Assembly: GCF_007993065.1 (NCBI RefSeq)
Contig: NZ_VOPL01000001.1
Span: forward strand, 1,054,001 to 1,118,000
Length of the DNA: 64,000 nucleotides
From: Paracoccus aurantiacus
GTDB taxonomy: Bacteria; Pseudomonadota; Alphaproteobacteria; Rhodobacterales; Rhodobacteraceae
Reading direction: 5' to 3'
In this document: positions 56,826 to 64,000 of the stretch, in pieces
How the letters are laid out: each line of letters opens with the position of its first letter
Position numbering within the stretch: the first letter of the stretch is position 1
Program-made: the position numbers and the translations under genes
The notes under the pieces: generated by a model
What the model saw: the letters and a program-made list of their open reading frames with translations, nothing else
What the model was told of the DNA's origin: nothing
Databases searched by the model: none

Positions 56826-57971
56826 ATGGATTTCGCGCTCAGCGAAGAGCAGCAGGCGATTTTTGACATGGCGCGCGAGTTTGGCGCCGAACATATCGCG
56901 CCACATTCCGAAGCCTGGGAAGAGGCGGGGACCATTCCGCGAGAGCTGTGGAGCAATGCGGCCCAGCTTGGCCTTGGCGGGATATTTGTTTCCGAGGAAT
57001 ATGGCGGATCGGGCCTGTCACGGCTGGACGGCACGCTTATATTCGAAGCCCTTGCCATGTCCGACCCGTCCGTCGGCAGCTTCCTGTCGATCCACAACAT
57101 GTGCGGCGGGATGATCGACAAGTTCGGATCAGACGAGGCGAAGGCGAAGTTCCTGCCCGATCTGTGCAGTATGGAAAAGATCTGGTCCTATTGTCTGACC
57201 GAACCCGGGTCGGGGTCCGACGCCGCCGCGTTGCGGACCCGCGCCGCGAAAGGAAATGACGGCTTCAAGTTGAACGGCACCAAGGCCTTCATATCGGGCG
57301 GGGGCTATTCCGACTGTTACCTGACCATGGTGCGCACGGGCGAGGACGGGCCGAAGGGCATTTCAACTGTCGTCGTCGAGGACGGGGCGCCCGGCCTCAG
57401 CTTCGGTGCGCTGGAACGCAAGATGGGCTGGAAGGCACAACCGACCGCGCAGGTGCAGTTCGACGACTGCCTGATCCCGCTGGAGAACCAGATCGGTCAG
57501 GATGGCCGCGGGTTCAGCTATGCAATGGCGGGGCTGGATGGGGGACGGCTGAACATCTCGGCCGGGGCGCTTGGGGCGGCGCAAGCGGCGCTTGACAAGA
57601 CGCTGGCCTATATGGGCGAGCGCAAGGCCTTCGGCAAATCGCTGGATCAGTTTCAGGCGCTGCAATTCCGGCTGGCGGAAATGGAAACGGCGCTGCAATC
57701 GGCCCGCATCTTCCTGCGGCAGGCGGCGTGGAAGCTGGATCAGGGCGCGCCCGACGCGACGAAGTTCTGCGCCATGGCCAAGCTGCACGTCACCGACCGC
57801 GCGTTCGAAGTCGCGAATGGCTGCCTGCAGCTGCATGGCGGTTATGGCTATCTGGCCGATTACGGGATCGAGAAGCTTGTGCGCGACCTGCGCGTTCACC
57901 AGATTCTGGAAGGCACGAACGAAATCATGCGGCTGATCGTCAGCCGCGGCCTGCTGACAGAGAGGGGCTGA
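56826..57971 (+). CDS. Acyl-CoA dehydrogenase, probable isobutyryl-CoA dehydrogenase
   Basis: FAD enzyme oxidising isobutyryl-CoA to methacrylyl-CoA. The 381 residues include the signatures YCLTEPGSGSDAAALRTRA and QLHGGYGYLADYGIEKLVRD, with the C-terminal LEGTNEIMRLIVSR. The usual catalytic Glu of acyl-CoA dehydrogenases sits in the EGTNE segment. The position between mmsA and the HIBYL-CoA hydrolase gene argues for the valine route (ACAD8-like) over a general fatty-acid enzyme. GGGAGG site before the ATG; stop and next start share one base (TGATG). Confidence 0.92.
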   Translation: MDFALSEEQQAIFDMAREFGAEHIAPHSEAWEEAGTIPRELWSNAAQLGLGGIFVSEEYGGSGLSRLDGTLIFEALAMSDPSVGSFLSIHNMCGGMIDKFGSDEAKAKFLPDLCSMEKIWSYCLTEPGSGSDAAALRTRAAKGNDGFKLNGTKAFISGGGYSDCYLTMVRTGEDGPKGISTVVVEDGAPGLSFGALERKMGWKAQPTAQVQFDDCLIPLENQIGQDGRGFSYAMAGLDGGRLNISAGALGAAQAALDKTLAYMGERKAFGKSLDQFQALQFRLAEMETALQSARIFLRQAAWKLDQGAPDATKFCAMAKLHVTDRAFEVANGCLQLHGGYGYLADYGIEKLVRDLRVHQILEGTNEIMRLIVSRGLLTERG

Positions 57972-58990
57972 TGGACGATCTGATCATCCGCAAGGACCGC
58001 CGCGCCGGGCGCATCACCTTCAACCGCCCGCAGGCGCTGAATGCGCTTAGCCACGACATGGCGCTGGCGATCCATCAGGCGCTTGACGACTGGCGCAACG
58101 ATCCGGACGTCGATCTGGTCATCATTGACGCCGAAGGCGACAAGGCCTTCTGCGCAGGGGGCGACATTGCCGCTGTCTATCAGGCGGGTCTGAAGGGCGA
58201 CCATGCTGAGGGTGAGCGGTTCTTCTTCGACGAATACCGCATGAACGCCGCCATCGCCGATTATCCCAAGCCGATCGTCGCCCTCATGCAGGGCTTCGTC
58301 ATGGGCGGCGGTGTGGGCGTCGGTGGCCATGCCAGCCACCGCATCGTCGGCGACACGACGAAAATCGCGATGCCGGAATCCGGCATCGGGCTGATCCCTG
58401 ACGTTGGCGGCAGCTGGCTGCTGGCCCATGCGCCGGGACGGATCGGGGAATACCTGATGCTGACCGCCGACCGGATGGGTCCGGGCGATGCGATCCACGC
58501 CGGTTTCGCTGATTATTATCTGCCTGAGGGCGACTGGCCCGCGCTGATCGACAAGCTGGCAGAAAGCGGCGATGTCTCGATCATCGCGGGCGCGCCTGCG
58601 CCAGAAGCGCCTCTTGCATCCGCCGATCTGTCTGCCTTCGAAGGCGAGAGCGTTGCCGATATTATCGCAGCCCTCGAGGCGGCGGGTGATGACACCGCGT
58701 TGAAGCCGATCCGCCGCAACTCTCCGCTGTCAATGGCGGCGGGGCTTAGGCTGGTCCGAGAGGCGCGCAGCGACGCGCGCATGCAGGACAGCCTGCAGCG
58801 CGAGTACCGATTCACCAGCCGCGCCACGCGGGACGGCGATTTCATCGAAGGCGTGCGCGCCCAGATCATCGACAAGGATCGCAATCCGAAATGGCGGGCG
58901 GATGCATCGCCTGCGGCGGTAGATGCGATCCTGTCACCGCTTGGCGCGGACGAGCTGCATTTCGACGAAGCACAAGGGAAAACGCCATGA
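57971..58990 (+). CDS. 3-hydroxyisobutyryl-CoA hydrolase (crotonase family)
   Basis: Hydrolyses 3-hydroxyisobutyryl-CoA to free 3-hydroxyisobutyrate. The 339 residues exceed simple enoyl-CoA hydratases (about 260) and match the HIBYL-CoA hydrolase subclass. Oxyanion-hole segments are CAGGDIAAVYQ and QGFVMGGGVGVGGHA, and MPESGIGLIPDVGGSWLLA carries the diagnostic catalytic Glu/Asp pattern. No separate methacrylyl-CoA hydratase gene is seen in the operon, so that step must be done elsewhere. Overlaps both neighbours (TGATG before, ATGA after). Confidence 0.9.
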   Translation: MDDLIIRKDRRAGRITFNRPQALNALSHDMALAIHQALDDWRNDPDVDLVIIDAEGDKAFCAGGDIAAVYQAGLKGDHAEGERFFFDEYRMNAAIADYPKPIVALMQGFVMGGGVGVGGHASHRIVGDTTKIAMPESGIGLIPDVGGSWLLAHAPGRIGEYLMLTADRMGPGDAIHAGFADYYLPEGDWPALIDKLAESGDVSIIAGAPAPEAPLASADLSAFEGESVADIIAALEAAGDDTALKPIRRNSPLSMAAGLRLVREARSDARMQDSLQREYRFTSRATRDGDFIEGVRAQIIDKDRNPKWRADASPAAVDAILSPLGADELHFDEAQGKTP

Positions 58991-59862
58991 AGATCGGTTT
59001 TATCGGACTGGGCAATATGGGGATGCCCATGGCGCTTAATCTCGCGAAGGCAGGGCACGAGGTGCGTGCATTCGACGTCACCGCGACACCCGAGGCACCG
59101 CTTTTGCCGGTCGCAAGTGCCGCAGAGGCAGCCTCGGGGGCAGAGGCTGTCATCACGATGCTGCCAAATGGTCAGATCCTGCGCGACGTTGCCGCAGCAG
59201 TCGTCCCCTCCATGCCGAAGGGCGCGGTTCTGTGCGACTGTTCCACCGTCGATGTCGATAGCGCGCGCGAGGTGGCCGATCTTGCCAAGGCGGCAGGCAT
59301 AGGCGCACTTGATGCGCCAGTTTCAGGCGGCATAACCGGTGCGGCGCAGGGCACGCTGACCTTCATGGTCGGCGGCGGTGACGATAGCTTTGCGACCATC
59401 GCGCCGCTTTTTGAGATCATGGGGCAGAAGGCCGTCCATTGCGGCAGTTCCGGTGCCGGTCAGGCCGCGAAAATCTGCAACAACATGATCCTCGGTGCCA
59501 CGATGATCGCCACATGCGAGGCATTTTCACTGGCCGGAAAGCTGGGTCTTGACCAGCAGAAGCTGTTTGACGTGGTTTCAACCTCGTCAGGCTCAAGCTG
59601 GTCGGTCAACGCCTATTGCCCCGTGCCGGGTGTCGGCCCGCAATCGCCCGCAGATAATGGCTATCGGCCGGGCTTTGCGGCGGAACTGATGCTGAAGGAT
59701 CTGAGACTGGCGCAGATGGCCGCTGAAAGTGCTGATGCGGACACGCCAATGGGGCAGCTTGCAGCCGAACTTTACGCGCGCTTTGTCGAGTCCGAGGACG
59801 GACGAGGTCAAGACTTTTCGGCCATGCTTCCGCGATTTGACCGGCGCGGTCGCGACGGGTGA
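58987..59862 (+). CDS. mmsB: 3-hydroxyisobutyrate dehydrogenase
   Basis: NAD-dependent oxidation of 3-hydroxyisobutyrate to methylmalonate semialdehyde, the substrate of MmsA. The 291 residues start with the dinucleotide motif IGFIGLGNMGMPMALNLAKAG, then DAPVSGGITGAAQGTLTFMV for the substrate, and the catalytic Lys in GAGQAAKICNNMIL. The gene overlaps its predecessor as ATGA. Last gene of the operon; no clear terminator hairpin follows. Confidence 0.95.
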   Translation: MKIGFIGLGNMGMPMALNLAKAGHEVRAFDVTATPEAPLLPVASAAEAASGAEAVITMLPNGQILRDVAAAVVPSMPKGAVLCDCSTVDVDSAREVADLAKAAGIGALDAPVSGGITGAAQGTLTFMVGGGDDSFATIAPLFEIMGQKAVHCGSSGAGQAAKICNNMILGATMIATCEAFSLAGKLGLDQQKLFDVVSTSSGSSWSVNAYCPVPGVGPQSPADNGYRPGFAAELMLKDLRLAQMAAESADADTPMGQLAAELYARFVESEDGRGQDFSAMLPRFDRRGRDG

Positions 59863-59981
59863 CAGGTCCGCGCGGCGGAATGCTTCGATACGCTCGAAAA
59901 ATCGGCAATATGCGGGAACCAGGCTGTGCCTGATGCGTTCCCCGCTATCAGTGTATCGGTATAAAAGAAAACGAGCAGAAC

Positions 59982-60278
59982 TTGCTGATCCGCAATTCAT
60001 TCTTCACTCTTGCTGCCGCTGCGGCATTACTCGGCGCGTCGCTGATCGGCAACGCGACCCTGGGGGATGAACTGCACAAATCTGCGGGCAAGGTGACAGT
60101 TGGGGAAGCGGTTGAGGCGGACGAAATCCACCTGATCTCTCATCCGGGTCGCTACGGGCTCGGCCCCGATCTGTCGGGAAGCCGGTATGCGATCGTCTCC
60201 GGCATGCTGGTTCGCATCAACCCAAAGACCTTGAAGGTTCAGTCGGTCATCCGCCGTGTCGAAAAGATACTGGATTAG
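59982..60278 (+). CDS. Small exported protein of unknown function
   Basis: A 98-residue protein with a signal peptide (residues about 1-28, FFTLAAAAALLGASLIGNA) and a mature part with DELHKSAGKVTVGEAVEADE and a basic end. The frame has a TTG start at 59982 as the only sensible choice. The stop overlaps the recN stop region by four bases on the opposite strand. Possibly a small RcnB/YpeB-like periplasmic protein, but I see no certain domain. Confidence 0.65.
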   Translation: MLIRNSFFTLAAAAALLGASLIGNATLGDELHKSAGKVTVGEAVEADEIHLISHPGRYGLGPDLSGSRYAIVSGMLVRINPKTLKVQSVIRRVEKILD

Positions 60279-61921
60279 CTGATACCGATCAGCACACGCG
60301 CAGCGTCGCGCGCGGCCGGTGTGATCGTCTCGCCTGACAGCATCCGCGCGATCTCGTCCACCCGCTCGTCCTGATTCAGCGCATGGACGCGGCTTGTCGT
60401 CATGCCGTCATCCACATCCTTGGCGACACGGAAATGCGTGCTTCCAAGTGCGGCAACCTGCGGAGAGTGTGTGACGACAAGCACCTGTGCGCTCTCGCTC
60501 AGCCGGGCAAGGCGGCGTCCGACCGCGTCTGCGGTTGCCCCGCCAACCCCACGGTCTATTTCATCAAAAATCATCGTCACTGCATCATTGCCGCGCGCGA
60601 GACTGACTTTCAGCGCAAGAAGAAATCGCGACAGCTCCCCGCCCGAGGCGATTTTGTCAAGCGCCCCGGCAGGCGCGCCGGGATTGGTCGCGACAGTGAA
60701 GAAGACATTGTCGCGTCCCTCGGGCCCGGATTCGCCCTCTTCAAGCCGTGTTTCAAAGACCGCGCGCTCCATCTTCAGGGGCGCCAGCTCTGCCGCCATC
60801 GCGGTATCAAGCTGCGCAGCCGCGTCGGATCGCAGTGCCGTCGCCGCCTGCGCTAGCGTCTCGTAATTCGCACGGTGCTGGGTCTGCCGCTGTCGCAATT
60901 CGACAAGCAATTCCTCGCTTCCGCTGACCTCTTTCCAGCGCGACTGCAGATTTTCGGCAAGATCAGCCAGATCGTCAGGCTGCACGTCATGCTTTCGCGC
61001 CAGCGCGCGAAGCCCGAACAGCCGTTCCTCGGTGCGCTCAAGCTCGGACGGGTCGAAATCCATCGCCTCTATCGCTGCCTCTACGCCGCCAAACGCCTCA
61101 CCGAGTTCGACAAGCGCGCGCGACAAAGCCTCAAGCGGGGCATCGAAGCGCCCCTCGGCCTGATCCGCCGCACCTTCCAGCCAGCGCGTCGCATCCAGCA
61201 TCGCGCCTTCCGCGCCGCCGGGTCCAAGCGCTGCCAGCGCGCGTGCCACGTCGTCACGGATTCGTTCCGCGCCCTGCATCGCGCGGCGACGGGTATCCAG
61301 CGTCGCATCCTCACCCGGCTGAGGGTCAAGCTGCGCCAGTTCCTCCAATGCATGCGACAGGAATTCGGCTTCCTTGCGCTGCGCCTCTTGCGACGCTTCA
61401 AGGGCGGCGATCTGGGCTTCGACGGCTCGAAGCTCGCGCCATTGGTTGCGGATCGGGGCAAGGTCAGTCCCGGCAAACGCATCCAGCAACTGCCGATGCC
61501 CGCGGGGATTCAGCAGACCACGATCGTCATGCTGCCCATGCAGTTCGACCAATGTTTCCGACAGCGTGCGCAGAACCTCTCCGGACGCGCGGCGGTCATT
61601 GATCCACGCGGATTTGCGCCCGTCAGCGCTGTTCACGCGGCGCAGAATCAGTTCGGCCCCTGCTTCAATGCCCGCCTCCTCAAGGATCGCATGTGCCGGG
61701 TGCCCGTCAGGCAGGTCGAAAACCGCCACAACCTCACCCTGCGCGGCACCGCTGCGCACCAGTTCAGCGCGTCCGCGCCATCCCAGCACGAAGCCGAGGC
61801 AGTCGAGCAATATCGACTTTCCCGCCCCGGTTTCGCCTGTCAGCACATTGAGGCCGGGACCGAAGTCCAGCTTCAGCCGGTCAATCAGCAGAATGTCGCG
61901 TATATGGAGTTCGCGCAGCAT
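60275..61921 (-). CDS. recN: DNA repair protein RecN
   Basis: SMC-like ATPase in double-strand-break repair. The 548 residues begin with the ATPase head half (LHIRDILLIDRLKLDF and Walker A LTGETGAGKSILLD), a coiled-coil arm at about 150-360 rich in Glu/Ala/Leu, then the second head half with ASGGELSRFLLALK signature and Walker B MIFDEIDRGVGGATADAV. It lies between bamD and a small exported protein gene and is co-directional with bamD and lpxC. Confidence 0.96.
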   Translation of the reverse strand: MLRELHIRDILLIDRLKLDFGPGLNVLTGETGAGKSILLDCLGFVLGWRGRAELVRSGAAQGEVVAVFDLPDGHPAHAILEEAGIEAGAELILRRVNSADGRKSAWINDRRASGEVLRTLSETLVELHGQHDDRGLLNPRGHRQLLDAFAGTDLAPIRNQWRELRAVEAQIAALEASQEAQRKEAEFLSHALEELAQLDPQPGEDATLDTRRRAMQGAERIRDDVARALAALGPGGAEGAMLDATRWLEGAADQAEGRFDAPLEALSRALVELGEAFGGVEAAIEAMDFDPSELERTEERLFGLRALARKHDVQPDDLADLAENLQSRWKEVSGSEELLVELRQRQTQHRANYETLAQAATALRSDAAAQLDTAMAAELAPLKMERAVFETRLEEGESGPEGRDNVFFTVATNPGAPAGALDKIASGGELSRFLLALKVSLARGNDAVTMIFDEIDRGVGGATADAVGRRLARLSESAQVLVVTHSPQVAALGSTHFRVAKDVDDGMTTSRVHALNQDERVDEIARMLSGETITPAARDAARVLIGIS

Positions 61922-61955
61922 CGCCCAGCCCCACAGGATGCGCCGAGGCGCATCG

Positions 61956-62804
61956 TTACAGCCACTTGCCCTGAATAACCTGGCGATAAACGTCCGTCAG
62001 CCAGCTTTTGCCCTGCGGCGTAGCGGTCAAACCGCGACCACGAAGCTGGTTATAGGCGTCCTGATAGAAGGGCGAGGACTGGAAGTTATGCCCCAGAATC
62101 GCGCCTGCGGTCTGGGCCTCGTCGGTAAGACCAAGCGCCAGATAAGCCTCGACCAGACGCATCAGCGCCTCGGGCGTATGGGTCGTCGTCTGGAATTCTT
62201 CCACGACGACACGGAAGCGGTTGATCGCCGCTGCGTAATGACCACGCTTGAGATAGTAGCGCCCGATCTCCATTTCCTTGCCGGCGAGGTGATCGAAAGA
62301 CAGATCGAACTTCAGGATCGAACTGCGCGCATATTCGCTGTCGGGATATTCTTCGATCACGTCGCGCAGGGCTTGAAGCGCCTGGAAGGTCAGGCCCTGA
62401 TCGCGCCCGACCTCGTCGATCTGGTCGTAGTAACTGAGAGCCAGCAGATACTTCGCATATGCTGCATCGTCATCGCCCGGATAGGTGTCGATGAAGCGCT
62501 GCGCGGCGCCGCGCGCTTCTTCGTATTTCTTGGCCTTGTGATACCCATAGGCCTGCATGATGAGCGCGCGCTTCGCCCATTCCGAATACGGGTAGAGCCG
62601 CTCGATCTCCGAGAAATAATAGATCGCAGAATCGGGCTTGCGGCTGTTTTCAAGCTCGTACTCGCCGCGCTTGTAAATCTGTTCTGCGGTGAAGTTATCG
62701 ACCGGTATGCGATCGCCCGCGCCACCGCGATTGCCACATCCCGTCAAGACAGCGCCCGCGAGAACGACAGCCATCAAAGTTTTGGGCGATACGAAGCGGA
62801 CCAT
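61956..62804 (-). CDS. bamD: Outer-membrane assembly lipoprotein BamD
   Basis: Essential lipoprotein of the BAM complex. The 282 residues start with a lipoprotein signal ending in lipobox LTGC (Cys22). Five TPR-like helical pairs follow (SAIYYFSEIERLYPYSEWAK, EEARGAAQRFIDTYPGDDDA, LRDVIEEYPDSEYARSS). Start at 62804; the upstream 30 residues in frame are not signal-like. Between lpxC and recN on the same strand, a gene order usual in rhodobacteria. Confidence 0.95.
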   Translation of the reverse strand: MVRFVSPKTLMAVVLAGAVLTGCGNRGGAGDRIPVDNFTAEQIYKRGEYELENSRKPDSAIYYFSEIERLYPYSEWAKRALIMQAYGYHKAKKYEEARGAAQRFIDTYPGDDDAAYAKYLLALSYYDQIDEVGRDQGLTFQALQALRDVIEEYPDSEYARSSILKFDLSFDHLAGKEMEIGRYYLKRGHYAAAINRFRVVVEEFQTTTHTPEALMRLVEAYLALGLTDEAQTAGAILGHNFQSSPFYQDAYNQLRGRGLTATPQGKSWLTDVYRQVIQGKWL

Positions 62805-62943
62805 CGGAACCTGCCTGTAAGAAACTGCACACCAGCGAACGAGTCGGCCCCGCAGCGGCCCGGTCGTCCTAGCACAGAACATCAGGGGGCGCAAAATGGC
62901 AATGTGGTGATTTTACCGAGGCTTGCACGCGGTCGCGCAAGCC

Positions 62944-63882
62944 TCAGGCAACGGCAATCAACGCCCGGGCGTTGACCGGGCCATAGGCGGCAACGCCGGC
63001 GCCCGGAAGCCGGCATTCGAGATCACTCTCGCATGTCACCCATTCCCAGGCGTCAGGCTCCGCGAAAAGCGCCCGCAGCACCTTGTTGGTCATCGCGTGA
63101 CCTGCCCTGTTGCCGGTATAGCGCGCCAGAAGCGGCGCACCGGCAAGCGCGAGGTCGCCCATCGCGTCCAGCATCTTATGGCGCACGGCCTCATCCTTGT
63201 GGCGCAGACCGCCCGGCGACAGCACCTTGTCATCGTCAATGACAACGGCGTTCAGATAGGTGCCGCCAAGCGCAAGACCACTGGCGCGCATTGCTTCGAC
63301 ATCGGACTGCCGACAGAAGGTGCGGCTGTCCATCAGCTCGCGCACGAAGGCACCATTAGCCATATCGAGCGACTTTTCCTGACGACCGATCGCCTTGTCG
63401 GTAAAGTCGATGTGAAAATCAATCTCCAGATGGTCGGCGGGTTCAAGCCGTGCGACTGCGTCCCCTTCGCGATATTCGACAGGGCGCGTCACGCGGATCG
63501 CGCGCAGCGGTGCGTCCTGGATGTCGATCCCCGCGTCGAGGATGCCCGATACGAACTCTGCCGCAGAGCCGTCGAGGATCGGAACCTCGCCCGCGTCGAT
63601 ACGGATAAGCGCGTTCAGGATGCCGGTGCCGGAAAGCGCCGCCATGATATGTTCGATCGTCGACACCCGGATGCCGTTATCGTTTTCGATCAGCGTGCAG
63701 AGCTTGGACGGCACAACATTTTTCCACAGTGCCGCGATGCGGTTAGTGCCGACCGGAAGATCGCTGCGCTCGAACACGATGCCATGACCCGCGGGCGCGG
63801 GCAGGATCTGCATGCGCACAGCAACGCCGGTGTGAAGTCCGACGCCCCGAAACTCTGTCGCTTTTGCTATGGTTGCCTGCAT
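62944..63882 (-). CDS. lpxC: UDP-3-O-acyl-N-acetylglucosamine deacetylase LpxC
   Basis: Zn2+ deacetylase, committed step of lipid A synthesis. The 312 residues contain VRMQILPAP and GVGLHTG at the start, the zinc His in STIEHIMAALSGTGI, LDGSAAEFV, and the HKDEAVRHKMLDAMGDLAL motif with two further zinc or catalytic residues. The window ends about 120 bases upstream, where ftsZ commonly lies in related genomes. Its presence shows a lipid A-containing outer membrane. Confidence 0.96.
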   Translation of the reverse strand: MQATIAKATEFRGVGLHTGVAVRMQILPAPAGHGIVFERSDLPVGTNRIAALWKNVVPSKLCTLIENDNGIRVSTIEHIMAALSGTGILNALIRIDAGEVPILDGSAAEFVSGILDAGIDIQDAPLRAIRVTRPVEYREGDAVARLEPADHLEIDFHIDFTDKAIGRQEKSLDMANGAFVRELMDSRTFCRQSDVEAMRASGLALGGTYLNAVVIDDDKVLSPGGLRHKDEAVRHKMLDAMGDLALAGAPLLARYTGNRAGHAMTNKVLRALFAEPDAWEWVTCESDLECRLPGAGVAAYGPVNARALIAVA

Positions 63883-64000
63883 GGTTCTGCCCGTTTGTTT
63901 TTTACGGACCGATTGCTGATCCGCTACATTCAGTTAGGCGCGCAGGCAGATCCACTCAATTAACGTTTTGTGACTCTCTGTAACATATCCCTGCGGGAAA

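Overview
The window is GC-rich, gene-dense chromosomal DNA from an alphaproteobacterium, most likely the Rhodobacterales and close to Paracoccus or Rhodobacter. Reasons: a circularly permuted two-piece tmRNA gene, the alphaproteobacterial form of SspB, a phenylacetate operon of the rhodobacterial layout, an ethylmalonyl/propionyl-type carbon metabolism gene set (hybrid MaeB, PrpE, MmsA), and many ATGA or TGATG stop/start overlaps. No insertion sequence, phage, CRISPR array, tRNA or rRNA was seen.

Layout. 1-2517 (minus): pyrimidine salvage operon cdd-deoA-deoB, with deoB cut by the window edge. 2688-6910 (plus): hybrid malic enzyme and propionyl-CoA synthetase. 7127-9878 (minus): MgtE, a HisN-type phosphatase and an XRE regulator; then a Bax-inhibitor-1 membrane protein (plus). 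11170-19314 (minus): phenylacetate degradation operon paaJ-paaA-VOC-paaB-paaC-paaD-paaE-(ferritin-like protein)-paaZ behind a promoter overlapped by a TetR-type palindrome. 19906-24037 (minus): three genes coupled by 4-base overlaps, encoding a small membrane protein, a large hybrid histidine kinase and a REC-GGDEF diguanylate cyclase. 24247-25695: guaB. 26111-31291 (plus): an outer-membrane beta-barrel, a P-loop protein coupled to metA, ppk2 and an orphan polyamine-type binding protein. 31558-34054: two tandem RTX-only secreted proteins. 34226-36097: alpha/beta hydrolase, ABM-like and CGNR zinc-finger proteins.

36112-40666: nucleoside deaminase, ssrA (tmRNA), an Na+/H+ antiporter, sspB and fumC. 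The tagging RNA and its ClpXP adaptor therefore lie within 1.4 kb of each other. 40667-42428 is a more AT-rich patch with one membrane acyltransferase. 42497-49320: DUF4169/RHH pair, purB, a divergent orphan fliG, dnaB with an overlapping membrane protein gene, and pyrC-pyrE. 49436-53094: a small helical protein, gapA with a 47-residue membrane protein gene upstream, then an M23 peptidase/bactofilin pair. 53176-55164: coaD, a CBS protein and a LysR regulator. 55265-59862: a complete valine-catabolic operon (mmsA, isobutyryl-CoA dehydrogenase, HIBYL-CoA hydrolase, mmsB). 59982-63882: a small exported protein, then recN, bamD and lpxC.

I did not find a clear-cut unknown multi-gene system. The least explained items are the tandem RTX-only proteins, the kinase/cyclase/small-membrane-protein module, the fliG-like gene without flagellar neighbours, the P-loop gene fused by context to metA, and the non-canonical ferritin-like subunit in the paa operon. 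Functions come from reading translated sequences against remembered family motifs; no database search was run.
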